Of a stretch of DNA of 64,000 nt, positions 21,892 to 33,356 are shown one piece after another; position 1 is the stretch's first letter, and every line of letters starts with the position of its first letter. Under the pieces are notes generated by a model. That model worked only from the letters and a program-made list of their open reading frames with translations, had not been told where the DNA came from and ran no database searches. Source of the stretch: Pseudo-nitzschia pungens. Lineage: Eukaryota > Bacillariophyta > Bacillariophyceae > Bacillariales > Bacillariaceae. The position numbers and the translations under genes were made by a program. The stretch is from positions 1,302,001-1,366,000 of the forward strand of contig CM074759.1 of the NCBI GenBank assembly GCA_037355855.1, written 5' to 3'.

Positions 21892-24125
21892 TTCTACCGT
21901 CCTTCCAACTCACACCAACTCACTGACTGACAAACAGCTTGCTGGTGGAGAGGTCCTCCTGTGATAGTTGAAATAAAAGTAATTTATAGACACACACACA
22001 CACACACAGCACGACCAGTGTTGCTGGAGCTACCGTACTGGACCTCGCACTTGCGATCTCTCGTTAGGCCTTCAACTATTTATATGACGAGGAATAAAGC
22101 GCCCACGGAAGCTGTGAGTGGGGGATTCGAGTTGTGCTCCATGCGTTTTCCCTAGCGTGCTGCGCAATACTTCTAACCGACGTCCAAAAATTGAGACGAG
22201 TCTTTTCGGGGCGCGCGTCCTTTCTATCTATTTTTAATTCCCAACGCACAATGCGCTGAAATTACTACAGTGCGGCAGCGCCAGCCGGTGAGGCCGTGAC
22301 AGTCCCTTGTTTTTTGGGTCGCGTTTCCCGGGAAGTCCCACATGATTTTCGGTGTCGGAGGGAATTCGACGAAAACAACCGGACATATATTAGCGCGAGG
22401 TGCTGCCTCATTTTGTGTATATCGGGCGCGGGTGTCATTCGTACGGTAGACCTGCTTGCGTAGGATCACTCACAAGAGCGGGGCAGGGCAGAGCGTACCC
22501 GGAAATGCTACGAGACTCGTACACTATTTACTCGTGGCGATCGTGCGTTAGTTGGCGGTAGTGTCAGTTTCAGTCGGAGAAAAACTGCCAATGAACTTAG
22601 GGACAAAAAAAATTAAAAAACAAATACCAGAATGGAAACGTCCGATGTGTTCCGTTGGCGCTACGGTAGGTGACTAAGGTGCGAATCCATACGAGTGAAA
22701 CGGAAGTTAACAGTCGTGTCGATCCCGTAGATCATTGTTGTTGTCATTCCGATTTTGTACTGTATGATGCTGAGTGTTTTGACATGAATGTGCTCCATTG
22801 TTTGTTGCAGTTAAGACGAGTAAAATCTAGTCATGGACTAGTCTTGGACTAACTTGTCATCTGTCCGTCAATGGCAAAACTTTCCATTTTTATCGTGTGG
22901 ACATCGAAAGACAACTCTACCCTAACTGTCCTACCGTATGTCTCCCCCGTACTATTATTCGTATTTTCATCTTGACAAAATTATTGTTTATTGACAAAAT
23001 CAGTAGTTATTTCACAAAGACGATGACATACCTCTAGGCAGAAAATGCTATGGAAGATGTTTTGTGTCTTACAAGGAGAAAACCATTGATTCCAGACTAA
23101 GATTTAGCAATGTTTAATATCATCTGCTACAAAAGCTGTGGCACTACTAGTTGCTGTCTCTTCCCCGTAATCTCCTCGGGTCAAATGGAAAATTATTCGT
23201 CTTGAGAAAATGAAAAACATTTCGTTCTGCTACAGCAACCTCACTACTAGTAGTATGCTACTATTAGTATTAGTACTAGCAGAGTTCTCTGGTAGTAGTG
23301 GAGCACCAGTCTGATAGCACCCAACGGCATGAAAGAGAGCAGAGTTGAGCATGTCCATTTCTGCCTTCTGACCCTAGTACGGTAGTACCGTAGTAGTTGT
23401 TGTTGTCGATGCTCGTGCTGTTTTCCCACTGGAGCGTGACATTACTACCGGTACTCTTCGCGCTATTCAAAATAGGCATTGCCCAAAGTGTTACAGTGAG
23501 ACCTTTATTTCCACTGTAACCTTACTGCCTTTTCGGTTTGAGGGAACTTATCGGAGTAACCTTACAGTAATTACTGGTAAGGTACTTCGTATTTGGGTGC
23601 GAGTACGATACGTACGGTAAGATCTGACGTACCGAACTCCAATTTTTTTCACGTCCGATGATCTCTCAACCCCACAGGAAATACTTCGTATCTCGTTTCC
23701 GAGAAGATACTTTTTAGACTCGTTGGATCCATTTTCAAACTTTAAAAAATGAGAATGTTCAAGTTTTTTAGAGTGACTCAGTGATTTGACATAGTAGGAA
23801 CCCAACCACGTTTCACGTGGGATACATGAGCAATGAGTAACCTTAAGTTAACCTTACTCGTAAGATTTACCGCTATCGTACTTGCACTCCTACAAGAATT
23901 GGAAAGCAGACCAACCGTGTTTCGTGTTTCGTTCCAGGAAAGATTACGTAAGAGATAGCTGTACCATTCCGCTACTCAGACACGACAAGCTAAGAACTAC
24001 GTCGCGAACATGGTGTCGCATCGATAGGATCCTTTTGAAGGATCAGTTCAGCGTCAAGTATTATTGTACTTTATCTCAGAAAGTCGATCAGTTCGGAGTT
24101 CCGAAGAAGAAAGTCAATCATTGCC
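21892..24125. other. Long intergenic region
   Basis: Divergent promoter space between the ARM-repeat gene and the parvulin gene. It holds a CA dinucleotide run (about 21991-22009), TACTAGTA-type words (23240-23285) and TTACAGTAATTACTGGTAAGG-like words (23500-23590, 23830-23875). No coding frame with recognisable content was found. Confidence 0.45.
21991..22009. repeat. (CA)n microsatellite
   Basis: Uninterrupted CA dinucleotides in the 5' flank of the ARM-repeat gene. Confidence 0.9.
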
Positions 24126-24271
24126 ATGACATCCTCCCCTCGAATGTCCTCCCTCGTGTGTGTCCTTCTGGCATCCTGCCTGTTCTTGGTTCTGCCGAAT
24201 GCCGCTGTAGCCTTTGTTCCTGTTTCCGGCGGTTCGGCAGCCACCCGAACAACAACAACATCATCATCATC

Positions 24272-24302
<31 letters not shown>

Positions 24303-24692
24303 TCGTCGTCGTCGTCTCTGGCCATGGGAATCTTTGACTCGATCTCCAAGGCCTTTTCCAACGAGGAGTACGGACCGCCCCCCGACAAGGTCAGGGCCAC
24401 GGCGCGGCACATCCTGGTCGAGTCCGAGGGCGAGGCCAGGGTCCTCATGAAGATGATCGCCGACGGGGAAAAGAGCTTCCAGGACTGCGCGCGCGAATTT
24501 TCCTCGTGCCCCTCTTCGAACCAGGGGGGTTCGCTGGGAAGTTTTTCGCCCGGAACGATGGTCCCCGAATTCGACAAGGCGATTTTCAACCCGGACACCA
24601 GGGTCGGGGAACTGATCGGACCGGTCCTGACGAATTTTGGTCACCACATCATCGTCGTGGAAAAACGAACGGGCGGAGGAGATTGGTACTAA
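24126..24692 (+). CDS. Plastid-targeted parvulin-type peptidyl-prolyl cis-trans isomerase
   Basis: 188 residues. The N-terminus is a signal peptide (hydrophobic core VCVLLASCLFLVLPNAAVA) followed by AFVPVSGG. This is the [AVS]-F cleavage context that directs stramenopile proteins through the ER into the complex plastid. A Thr/Ser simple-repeat linker follows. The mature part is a compact rotamase domain: VRATARHILVESEGEA, FQDCAREFSSCPSSNQGGSLGSF, GTMVPEFDKAIF, VLTNFGHHIIVVEKR. These match the small parvulin (PpiC/Pin4-like) core, including the two His residues of the active site. The likely role is prolyl isomerisation of stromal proteins. ATG 24144 (MSSLVC) is an alternative start that keeps the signal peptide. 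Strong GC contrast with the flanking AT-rich gaps supports a real gene. Confidence 0.88.
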
Positions 24693-26520
24693 CGAACTTG
24701 TTCGAACCGACGAACGAACCGAGTTATCGAGTTTGCGAGAGAGTGAGTTATCGAGCGAGTGAGCGACTTGGCCCCGCGTGTAAAGGATGCGTGCCATGAG
24801 TTGCGACACCGTGGTAAAAGAAAAAGGATTGCTCGAAGCACAACTAAGAAACTGTATAGATGAGCGTTACCAGCAATCATCGGGTCCCCCGAGGTCAGTG
24901 GAAACTCAACAGTCTCCGAAGCCTTTCATACGATAGATCAAGGCGTTGAAAATCGCACGCCAAAACATTCTGTAATGTTTTGCGTTGGCATCGTACAAAC
25001 TGCCTGTTTGCAGAGAGGAAACATCCTCCAAAACTCGAACGCCACAATAGTTGGGATCGGTGGTACTAGCGTCATGCGGCAGTTGTCCGGACCGCGTGAG
25101 CTGTAGCACTGTCACAAGACATGTCGGAAGGAATCCTTTTTCGTTCTTGTTGGTGGTGGTTCGCTCCGTGTTCCACAACACGACATTGCGGAAACGCAAA
25201 GAGCAAGAGAATAGCAGTAGTAGTAGCGTCGTCGCAGACGCGGTACAACACCTCCTATTCAATCGTGTCCATGCCTGCGGCATGGACTCCGTCTCACTAG
25301 CAGTAGGAGACCCCCCGAAAACAAACAGTTCCTGTACCGTTCCATCCAATTCATGGAAACAGCACCTTCCATGTCACCATCTAAACAGATCCCATCGTAC
25401 TTTCTTTTTCACGGGAAGACCAAGACAATCCGTCGAAGTGAGTGTCGTTGGTGTTGTTCCTGTCAGAGAGGAGGACAGGCCGCGACGGAAGGTCCTGTTG
25501 GTTCATTCATATTTTTCCCACTTCAGGGCAGAATGTGTACGTAGTACTAGCCAGCACAGCAGAAATACTACGCACGGCAGCTGTGAACTGGGAATCTATA
25601 CTTTTTGACAATATCCATTAATCACCTTTTGAGAGAGAGAGAGAGAGAGATACACACCTTGAGGAAGAACGAGTAGTAGTAGCAAGCACTAGTAACAGCT
25701 ACTATCTTATCCTTCCTTTTAAGATTACAAGAAACAAGAAGTAAGTAAGTTACTTCGTATTGTTTTGAAACAGAGACACAATCCTACTTTTCATATCTAT
25801 TATTGGAGGCTATGGTACGTACGATAGTAAGTGTTCGTTGCTCGCTGAAACTCGTACCGTACGTGCTGTAAGTAAAACCTTACGTGTACCGGTACGTACA
25901 TGTGGTAAAAATTATTGACGTCGACTAAAATACAATATTCAATATGTCCATCGGTGTTCTCTCCATAGTGCGGCCGGCGTGTCTTCGAGTACGTACGTAG
26001 TGTGGGATACTTCGTACTTGTATTCTTCTTGCGACTCACTCACTCTCTCACTCTGATTTGACGGTCCGGTTTCAAAACATAAATATTCAAAATTTGGGAG
26101 TGTTCAAACATCAAACATAGAATAGGAGGAAGTTCCACCCTGTCAAAAAATGGGCAGACGGAATGTGGCGGTAACCTTAATTAGCCTTACCGGAACTTTG
26201 GAATCACCGTAAATGACGGTAAACCTTACTATGTACCGGTATTAATTTTTAAGGTCCGCAGGATGATGGGATTCGAATCCCATTCAACAAAATTAAATAG
26301 TGCCATCCATCCTTTCTACGAGTAAGTTACCACTACCGATACATTCTTACTGATATTCTTCTTGATTTGGATCGATCGATTTCCTCTCGCACCGCTACCA
26401 GTACGGTAAAAACCTTACAACTCTGGCAGCAGATTTCTCCGTCTAGCAGACGAGGTACCGTATTCCACCGCAAGAATCTCGATCCAAAAAATCAATCACT
26501 GTAACAATAATCAAAACGTC
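24693..26520. other. Long intergenic region
   Basis: No supported gene. Contains an open frame on each strand near 24906-25608 without recognisable content, a (GA)n run at 25631-25651, and GTACCGGTACGTACATG- and GTAACCTTAATTAGCCTTACCGG-like words (25855-25910, 26170-26235). An 18-base perfect palindrome (ATGGGATTCGAATCCCAT) near 26265 resembles a tRNA T-arm, but no tRNA fits around it. Confidence 0.4.
25631..25651. repeat. (GA)n microsatellite
   Basis: About ten GA units in a gene-free stretch. Confidence 0.9.
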
Positions 26521-29500
26521 ATGAGCAAGCCCGGGAGGCCAGCAGAGAACGACCTAATTTTCGCGAACGCAACAATAAATCCAACGATCGAAACGAATCT
26601 CTCAACACTCTCCGAAAAGGATGGAGTTGGAGCACTGACGACGAATTCCAACACTACCGCTCCACTCGAAGCCAACGACACCAACGAGATTCCCAGGTCC
26701 CCATCCCAAACCGTCGATCGAGCGTCTTCCTATATTTCTTTGTCTTCCGCATCTTCGGAAATGCCATCTCCTCCATCAAAAACCACCGAAATGAACAACC
26801 ACAATCACAAAAATAGCAATAACAACAACAACAACATCAACATCAACAACACAAACAAGAGCGTGATTGATGATGGCGGGGGCGTCGTTGGCAGCAGCAG
26901 CAGCAGCAACAACAACAACAGCAGCAGCGAGTTTCAGGAAGGACTCAACACGATCGAAAGCTCGGCCAAGATCCCGGCCGCCCTGCCCCGCAAGGATTCG
27001 GACGACATCAGCCTGAGCAAGATCAAACCCGTCCACAACTTTTTCGGGCAGCACCAGTTTTCTCCCTACGATTCGGACGGATCCGATGGCTCCCTCGTCT
27101 TTTCTCCCGGATCGGTGGCGGACGATCACAAGACGTCGTCCGGAACGGCGGCGTCGAGCACGACCATTGGTGGCAACACGAGCACGAGCACGAATTCGAA
27201 CACGAATTCGAACTCGAACTCGAACTCGAACTCGAACACGGGAAGCAAACACAAGCGACAAGATTCCACGGCGGCGGGATCCTCCTCCAACCGGAATCGA
27301 TTGTCCAGCGTCGACAGCGTTGCTAGCAATGGATCCATCCGATACGTGCGGGCATCGCAAAACGCATCGGCAAACACGGATGCCAAACCAACGAATTCTC
27401 CGTCGCAGCCCATCAATCCGCAGTTGTTGCCCTACAACGAGCGCCGAAAATTGATGCAGCAACGACAATACGAAGAACAACACCAGCAACTGCAATACCA
27501 TGCGGCCATGATGCAGCAGCAGCAGCAGCAGCAGCAGGGACACCACCACACCCAATCGTACCCGATGGATCCCCGCATGGTCGCCAGCTATTACCAAATG
27601 TACGGAATGTATGCCCCGATGCCACACGCCCATGCCCATGCTCATGCTCATGCCCAGCATCGGCCCGGAACCGTACCACCACATCTACCGGCAATGGGAT
27701 ATCCCTATCCTCCCACGGCGGCACAACCGGGATCGCCATACTATCCCCACATTCCTGCAGGACCCCCTCCCACTACGCAGCTACATCCATCCGTACAGCA
27801 ATTCCAACACCCGACGACGTCTGCGACGACGAGCTACCAACAGCAGCAGCAACCACAACCACAACCACAACCACAGCAACAACCACAGAAACGACAACAA
27901 CAACCACAACAACAACCGCAACAACCGCAACCGCAATATCCGGTCCCGCCAGCGATGCCCCCACCCATGCCATCCCAATATCTTCACCACCAAGCCCTTC
28001 CTCCCGCTGGCTACCCGTATCCCGGTCAACTGCAAATGCACGCTCCCTATCCATACCTACCGCCCCCGCCCCCGGTCATGCCGACCACTCCCTCCAAGGA
28101 GCAGACGCAGCAGCAGCAGCAACCACCACCAACCGAACTATCACCGCCTCCAACACAAACACCGCAAAAACAGCAGCAGCAGCAGCAACGACAACAACAA
28201 CAACTCCAAGAACAGCAGCAGCAACAACAACAACCATCCAAGCTCCCTCCGCCACCACCGCCTCCACCGCCGCCCCGACCCTCCAGGAGCAGCGGAAAGG
28301 ATACCGACGGCAGCACGAGCGTCGCCTCGGCGGGCACAAACACGACCCAGTCTTCGGTGCCCTCGGCCACCGCAAGCAGTGCGAGAAGCAATCTGCCGAG
28401 GTTGCCGCCGTCGTCTTCCGGTCGACGCAGCAGCAGCAGCATCACTCCTATCACTAGCAGCAGCAGTCTACACCATCGGGATATCGGAAGCAGCAGCAGC
28501 GGTGGAAGCCTTCCTCCCCCCCCTCCTCCTCCGCCACCACCACCATCCCACCAACAAGCGTCGGTGAATTCGTCGGTGAATTCGTCCATGGCATCGTCGT
28601 CGTATCATTCGAGGGCCGACTCGTACGGAAGCATGTCCTCTCTGGGAAGCCAGGGACTCGGAGGCATTGGCCACGGCAGCAGAGACGAAGACGATGACGC
28701 TCCACCCCGTCCTCCGGGAAAACCGCCCACCTACGAATCGGATCACAACAGCAACCACAACCACAATTACAACAAGAGCTACCACAACATCAACATCAAC
28801 AACAAAACCTACAATTACCACAGCGACCCCAATCCACCCACCACCCCCAAGCACAATCACCCGACCATCGATACCAGCTTTGCCGCTTCCACCACGCCGG
28901 AACAACACGGACCGCCGACCCACGCGCGAAAGCACTCCTTCCTCGATCTCCTCCGCATGAACTGGTCCCCGCAGTCCCGGGATGCCCAGACCCGGAAGCA
29001 ACCCAACGTGAACGAATTCCATCGGCAGAACCAGGAATTTCTGAACCGCAACACGAGTCTTCCGCCCTTTCTCAAGTCGCCCTCGACCACCAAGACCAAC
29101 CCGGTGCCGGTGCAGCACCGCCGCATCGGATCGCTGGACCGACCGCCACCGAGCCGGGGCACCCATCGCCGATTGCAATCCATCTCCAACGACGAGTGGG
29201 ACGAAGACGAGGACGGCGGCGGCAATGACAGCAAGACCTCTACCGAGTCCTCCGAAAACCACAAGGAAACCAAACCATCGAAGGAACAACACCTACACCA
29301 ACAATCCAGAAACCCCAGCGAGAAGGAATCTTCCAAAACCGGTCGGCACAGAAAAGCACCGACGTTTGTAAAACCGTTGAGTGGTCCCGACAGCGACGAG
29401 GTCAGCGACTCTGGATCGCTCACGGACGAGGATCGCACCACCACCGACGAGGATGCCCGCGGCGACAACGAGGACGTCAACGAATTTACCTCTCTCTTGC

Positions 29501-32025
29501 CTCCCAGCGGCATTAGCAGCAACGAAAAAGACGGAAAGAACAGCAACAACAACAATCATAATAATAATAATCATCCCAAGTACGATCGCAAGGGTCGTCG
29601 GGGGGGCCGACAGCACCAGCACTACGAAGCGACCTCCACTTCCCGGAGAAACGAAACGAAAAAGTCCCACTCCAGCCTGGACTCGTCCCAAACCCCGAGC
29701 AGCCTGAGCATCAGCGACAGCAGCGCCGGAGTGTCCCGGGTGTCCGAGCTCACCTCCCGCTGGGACAATCGAGCCACCAACGTGGCGAAAAAATCGCGGA
29801 AAAAGAAATACCGCCATCGAAACTCCAAACACCCGTCCAACGGTGACGAGTCGTCGGGGAGCAGTCCGGATTCCTCGGATTCCTCGTCGTTCGACCAGCG
29901 CAAATGGACCAAGAAGAGGGCCCGCATGCTGGAAAAAGAGCGGGCGAGGCTCATCGAAAAATGGAAAGCCGAGGCGAAGGAAGAAGCCGAGATGTTGCGA
30001 AAGGAACAAGAAGCAAATGTTTGGTACCGTCGGTTGTGGAGAACGACGTCCGAGAACCTGCGCGACATTGGTGTCCTGACCTACCGTTGCCTGACGCTGG
30101 TGGAAAAATTCATCGGCAACCTTCCGTTGACCATCGGAGCCGTTGCGCTGGCGATCGTGACACTCGGTGTCGTTTGGTTCAAATTCGCCGAGGAGTACCT
30201 GGATACTTGCGAACCGGTTCACTTCCATTCCTCCCAGTGCACCTTTCCCGAGTTTCCCGGGTGTTTCTACTGCGACACGACCGCCCTGGGATACAGGATC
30301 GCGGTGGACTTTCACTACGGCTGCACCATTGTTTCGGGTGTGCTGGCAATGCTCCTCGTCGCGAAAATTTTGCTGGCCACGAGGGTCGTCATGGACGAAA
30401 TGTCGAGCCCCACCACGTCGAGTCCCGCCGGTCTGTTGTGCATGACGGCGGTTTGCGTCTTTGCCGGCCGGGGGATGGTCGGTCAGGTCATTGTTTCCAC
30501 GGCTGCTTGCTTTCATCTGGCCCTGGCGATCTGGTTCATATACATGGCGCTTGCCTACAACATCATGCCCGAGCCCTCTTGGTTTCCAAACACGATTGGG
30601 ATTGGACTGAGCGCGGTGAAGGTAGGTTGTTTTGATGGAGTGATCTGGATTGGTTTTGGCGTGTTCGCTTTTCGGTAGCTTCGCACGAATCTCTCTCTCT
30701 CTCTCTCTTTGACTCACAACCATGCATCTCTCTTCTATCGTTTTGCGACTATTCCTCTAATTGTTATGGTTTGGCCTCATGAATGTATTCTATATTTTCA
30801 AAGACTTGGCTGTATTACCCCATGTAAGTAAAATGATGCGCAGTCCCGTTTTGTGGACGCTAATGAATAACGCATTTCGTCTCACATTATTTTCGTGAAC
30901 ATTCTCTCTTCCCATCCGTATGTAGGCCTGGGCATTTGTTAATGGCAATATCACTCTCTCTCAATTTCTTCTTCTTCCCCATCAGTCTGATCCGTGTTGT
31001 GGTCAACAAGAAGATCTCCGCTACCGTGGCATGGATGCAAATGAGTGCTCCTGCCGTCAGTTTATATGCTTTGACGATCATGGCGCAACCAAGTTTTGAA
31101 GAAGAGCTGCCCGACGTGACGAATTTTCAACGGGTCCATCGCATGGTGTATTTACCATGCATGCATGTGATGTGCGTTCTTTCATTGCTCGGGATGGCAG
31201 CAAGTCTACACGGTCTCTACGATCGTTGGGCGGATTTCAAACGAAAAGAGTTTTCGCCAGCCCATGCAGCGTTTTGCTTTCCAACTCTGAGTCACGCAAA
31301 CTCAATACAGGTGAGATCACTGTGCGAGTTTCGTAATTGTTGGTTGTTGGTTGCGGTTTCGTTGGTGCATTTCTGACAATCATGGTTTCTTTTTGCGGTC
31401 TTTGTTGGTAAAGGCATACCGTGGAGCGGTTCGAAGCTTTTCCCAAGTACCTCCTCGTTCTTGGCGAATGTTTGTGCTCGATACATACTGGTTCATAGTA
31501 CTCATAGGGGGTACTATAGCAACGTTTTGGATATGCGGGAAATTCTTGTACAAGTTACCAGAGTGGACGTCGCCTGACTTATCGAACGAAGAAGAGCCTC
31601 CGGCACCATACGATACACTCCTCTCTCAGCAAGATATGGTTACTGCTGGAGACACTTTGACTCAGAACTTTGTGAGTCCGGCAATTCTACAAGCAAACGA
31701 GACCGGTGCCCTAATATTGTCGAGGAGTGCAAGAGACGGCACCCTGCGATACGTGCGTACGCGACGTATTCGAGCATTGGGATTCGAACCAACAATGAAC
31801 TGGAGCGAAATCCAAGAAGAAGAAGCCAAGTTGTTGGAATGGGTCGGAAAACACCCTCCGCGAAGGAGGCATCGCACGCTGAGTGTTCCAGGAATCGATT
31901 TTAACTATGGATCTTCCCAACCTGCGTTCGGAACGGGAAACTCTGGTGTTTACAGTTCGTATTCCCCAATTGCGCCCGGCAGACGACGATCCTTGTCTCA
32001 AGGAGAACAAGTTGGTTTCAAATAG
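26521..32025 (+). CDS. TehA/SLAC1-family (TDT) transporter or anion channel with ~1150-residue disordered N-terminus; three exons
   Basis: Exon 1 from 26521 to about 30621 ends after WFPNTIGIGLSAVK at AAG|GTAGGT. Exon 2 starts about 31011 and ends at 31310 (SIQ|GTGAGA). Exon 3 is 31414-32025; intron 2 is 103 bases with clean GT..AG borders and phase 0. The exact acceptor of intron 1 is uncertain: the best pyrimidine-rich AG (30985) would put exon 2 out of frame. The first ~1150 residues are N/Q/P/S/H-rich simple sequence, with a basic, coiled-coil-like KKRARMLEKERARLIEKW stretch before the membrane part. The membrane part has about ten hydrophobic helices, including LPLTIGAVALAIVTLGVVWF and the family-like FSPAHAAFCFPTLSHANS. 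The substrate may be a small anion or dicarboxylate by family analogy. The N-terminal extension is unusual for the family and could be a cytosolic regulatory region. Confidence 0.68.
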
Positions 32026-32324
32026 TTTGACTTGTAATGAAAGTATTTCAGTGTACGAATAATCTACCGTATCCGCGAATCAAATCGTCATCGTTAGTCG
32101 AGTCTTTACCCCATTTAGTCAACAGAGGACGACAAAACTCCCATGAGAAGAACTAGTGTTATCATTGGCCCTTAACTCTTGTTCATGTAGTATGTGTAAA
32201 TGAAGATCGTAAAAGTGTGGGAGTCAACTCTTACTCGTAATATGCTTGTCATGCAATACCGTTTTCGGATTGTAATGTTTGAAAGTACAAGGCCTGGTGT
32301 CCAAACAAAAATGACTCACTGTGA
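32026..32324. other. Convergent 3' gap
   Basis: Short AT-rich space between the 3' ends of the TehA/SLAC1-like gene and the HSF-type gene. Nothing recognisable. Confidence 0.35.
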
Positions 32325-33356
32325 TCACGCAGTCAATCTGTTAATACCATGAGAAAAGCACAGCAGTGCTTTACAACCTGCTAAAATGTCGGGGTCTTCC
32401 ATGAGAATATTATGCTGATGCGTCTGTTGAAGGTCAGCATTGCTGCCATTGGTCATATCCAAGCCAATGCTAGACGTTCTCATGTGCAGCATTTGGGGAA
32501 CTGGAACAGTCAAGTCAAGTGTAACTTGCATTGGCGCACCGGGCGAAGTTGACGGTGAATGCAATGGCGATGTCACCGGGGAAACGAGCTTTGGTGGTGC
32601 AAACGGCGCAACAATGTGCAATGCACTTTCGTTTGGTGCATTCTGGTCACAGTTTCCGTGCCTGACCTTTTTCATGTGTTCTTGGCCTTGAGTCATAGAA
32701 TGATGAAATGAAGCTTCCGCCGAGAGAGCTCGCTTGGTCCTGCTCCTCGGTGATGCTTCTTTCATTCTCGACCTTGTGGGTGACAAAGAGGTCGATGTCG
32801 TCGTGGAAGATTCGACTTTCCCAGTTTGGCGATGCTTGGTAGACGCCGGGCTAGAATGATCGGTTACACTACTTGAATTGCTACTAGTGGTAGATCTGCG
32901 TCGAAGACGAAGGATATCGTCAATGACGATCACCCCTTCATTGCAATACGTTGCTCCCTTCTGTCTACCCTTGCCAATCCTAGTGAAACTAAAATAATTG
33001 AGCTGTCGACGAAGCGATGCGAAGGAAGAATGATTGAAATATCTCGGTAGAATCTGATTCTCAACTTTGATTCGGTCATGGACCACGATCCGACCCAAAA
33101 CTTTTTCTCCATTCTCGGTGTATCCGGGGCAAAAAGAGATCACGTCTTCATTTTCCGAAAGCATGTCCACCAAACGCCTGAACACGATTGAACAAGCAAA
33201 AGAACAGAAGACAACATGAGTACCGTATATCGGTGTGGGAATCACTTTTTTCACATGAAAAACATTTAACGCCAAGAAGCTATCAACGAAGTGACTATAG
33301 GTACTGCTAAGCATGATCGAAATGCTGTATGGTGCGTCATTCATTCTCCTTTTCAA
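32325..33356 (-). CDS. Heat shock factor (HSF)-type DNA-binding transcription factor
   Basis: The DNA-binding domain lies from about residue 60: FRRLVDMLSENEDVISFCPG, then IVVHDRIKVENQILPRYF, then HSSFASLRRQLNYFSFTRI, matching the winged-helix core of HSF (recognition helix S-F-x-S-x-x-R-Q-L-N). A Ser/Thr-rich tail follows with several SP sites, and no clear heptad trimerisation region. Diatoms carry many HSF genes, so this is probably one of a family rather than the general heat-shock regulator. The N-terminal ~57 residues look like translated intron or leader: a TTCAG acceptor-like site occurs just before the RRLVDML codons (near 33182), so a first exon upstream is possible. The domain call is firm; the 5' end is not. 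Confidence 0.8.
   Translation of the reverse strand: MKRRMNDAPYSISIMLSSTYSHFVDSFLALNVFHVKKVIPTPIYGTHVVFCSFACSIVFRRLVDMLSENEDVISFCPGYTENGEKVLGRIVVHDRIKVENQILPRYFNHSSFASLRRQLNYFSFTRIGKGRQKGATYCNEGVIVIDDILRLRRRSTTSSNSSSVTDHSSPASTKHRQTGKVESSTTTSTSLSPTRSRMKEASPRSRTKRALSAEASFHHSMTQGQEHMKKVRHGNCDQNAPNESALHIVAPFAPPKLVSPVTSPLHSPSTSPGAPMQVTLDLTVPVPQMLHMRTSSIGLDMTNGSNADLQQTHQHNILMEDPDILAGCKALLCFSHGINRLTA

Noticed and set aside
24906..25608. Open frames on both strands (147 and 185 residues)
   Set aside because: No recognisable domain, no signal, and AT/repeat-rich flanks; insufficient support for a gene.
26255..26285. tRNA T-arm-like sequence (GGGATTCGAATCCC)
   Set aside because: It is a perfect palindrome, and no acceptor, D- or anticodon arm can be drawn around it.
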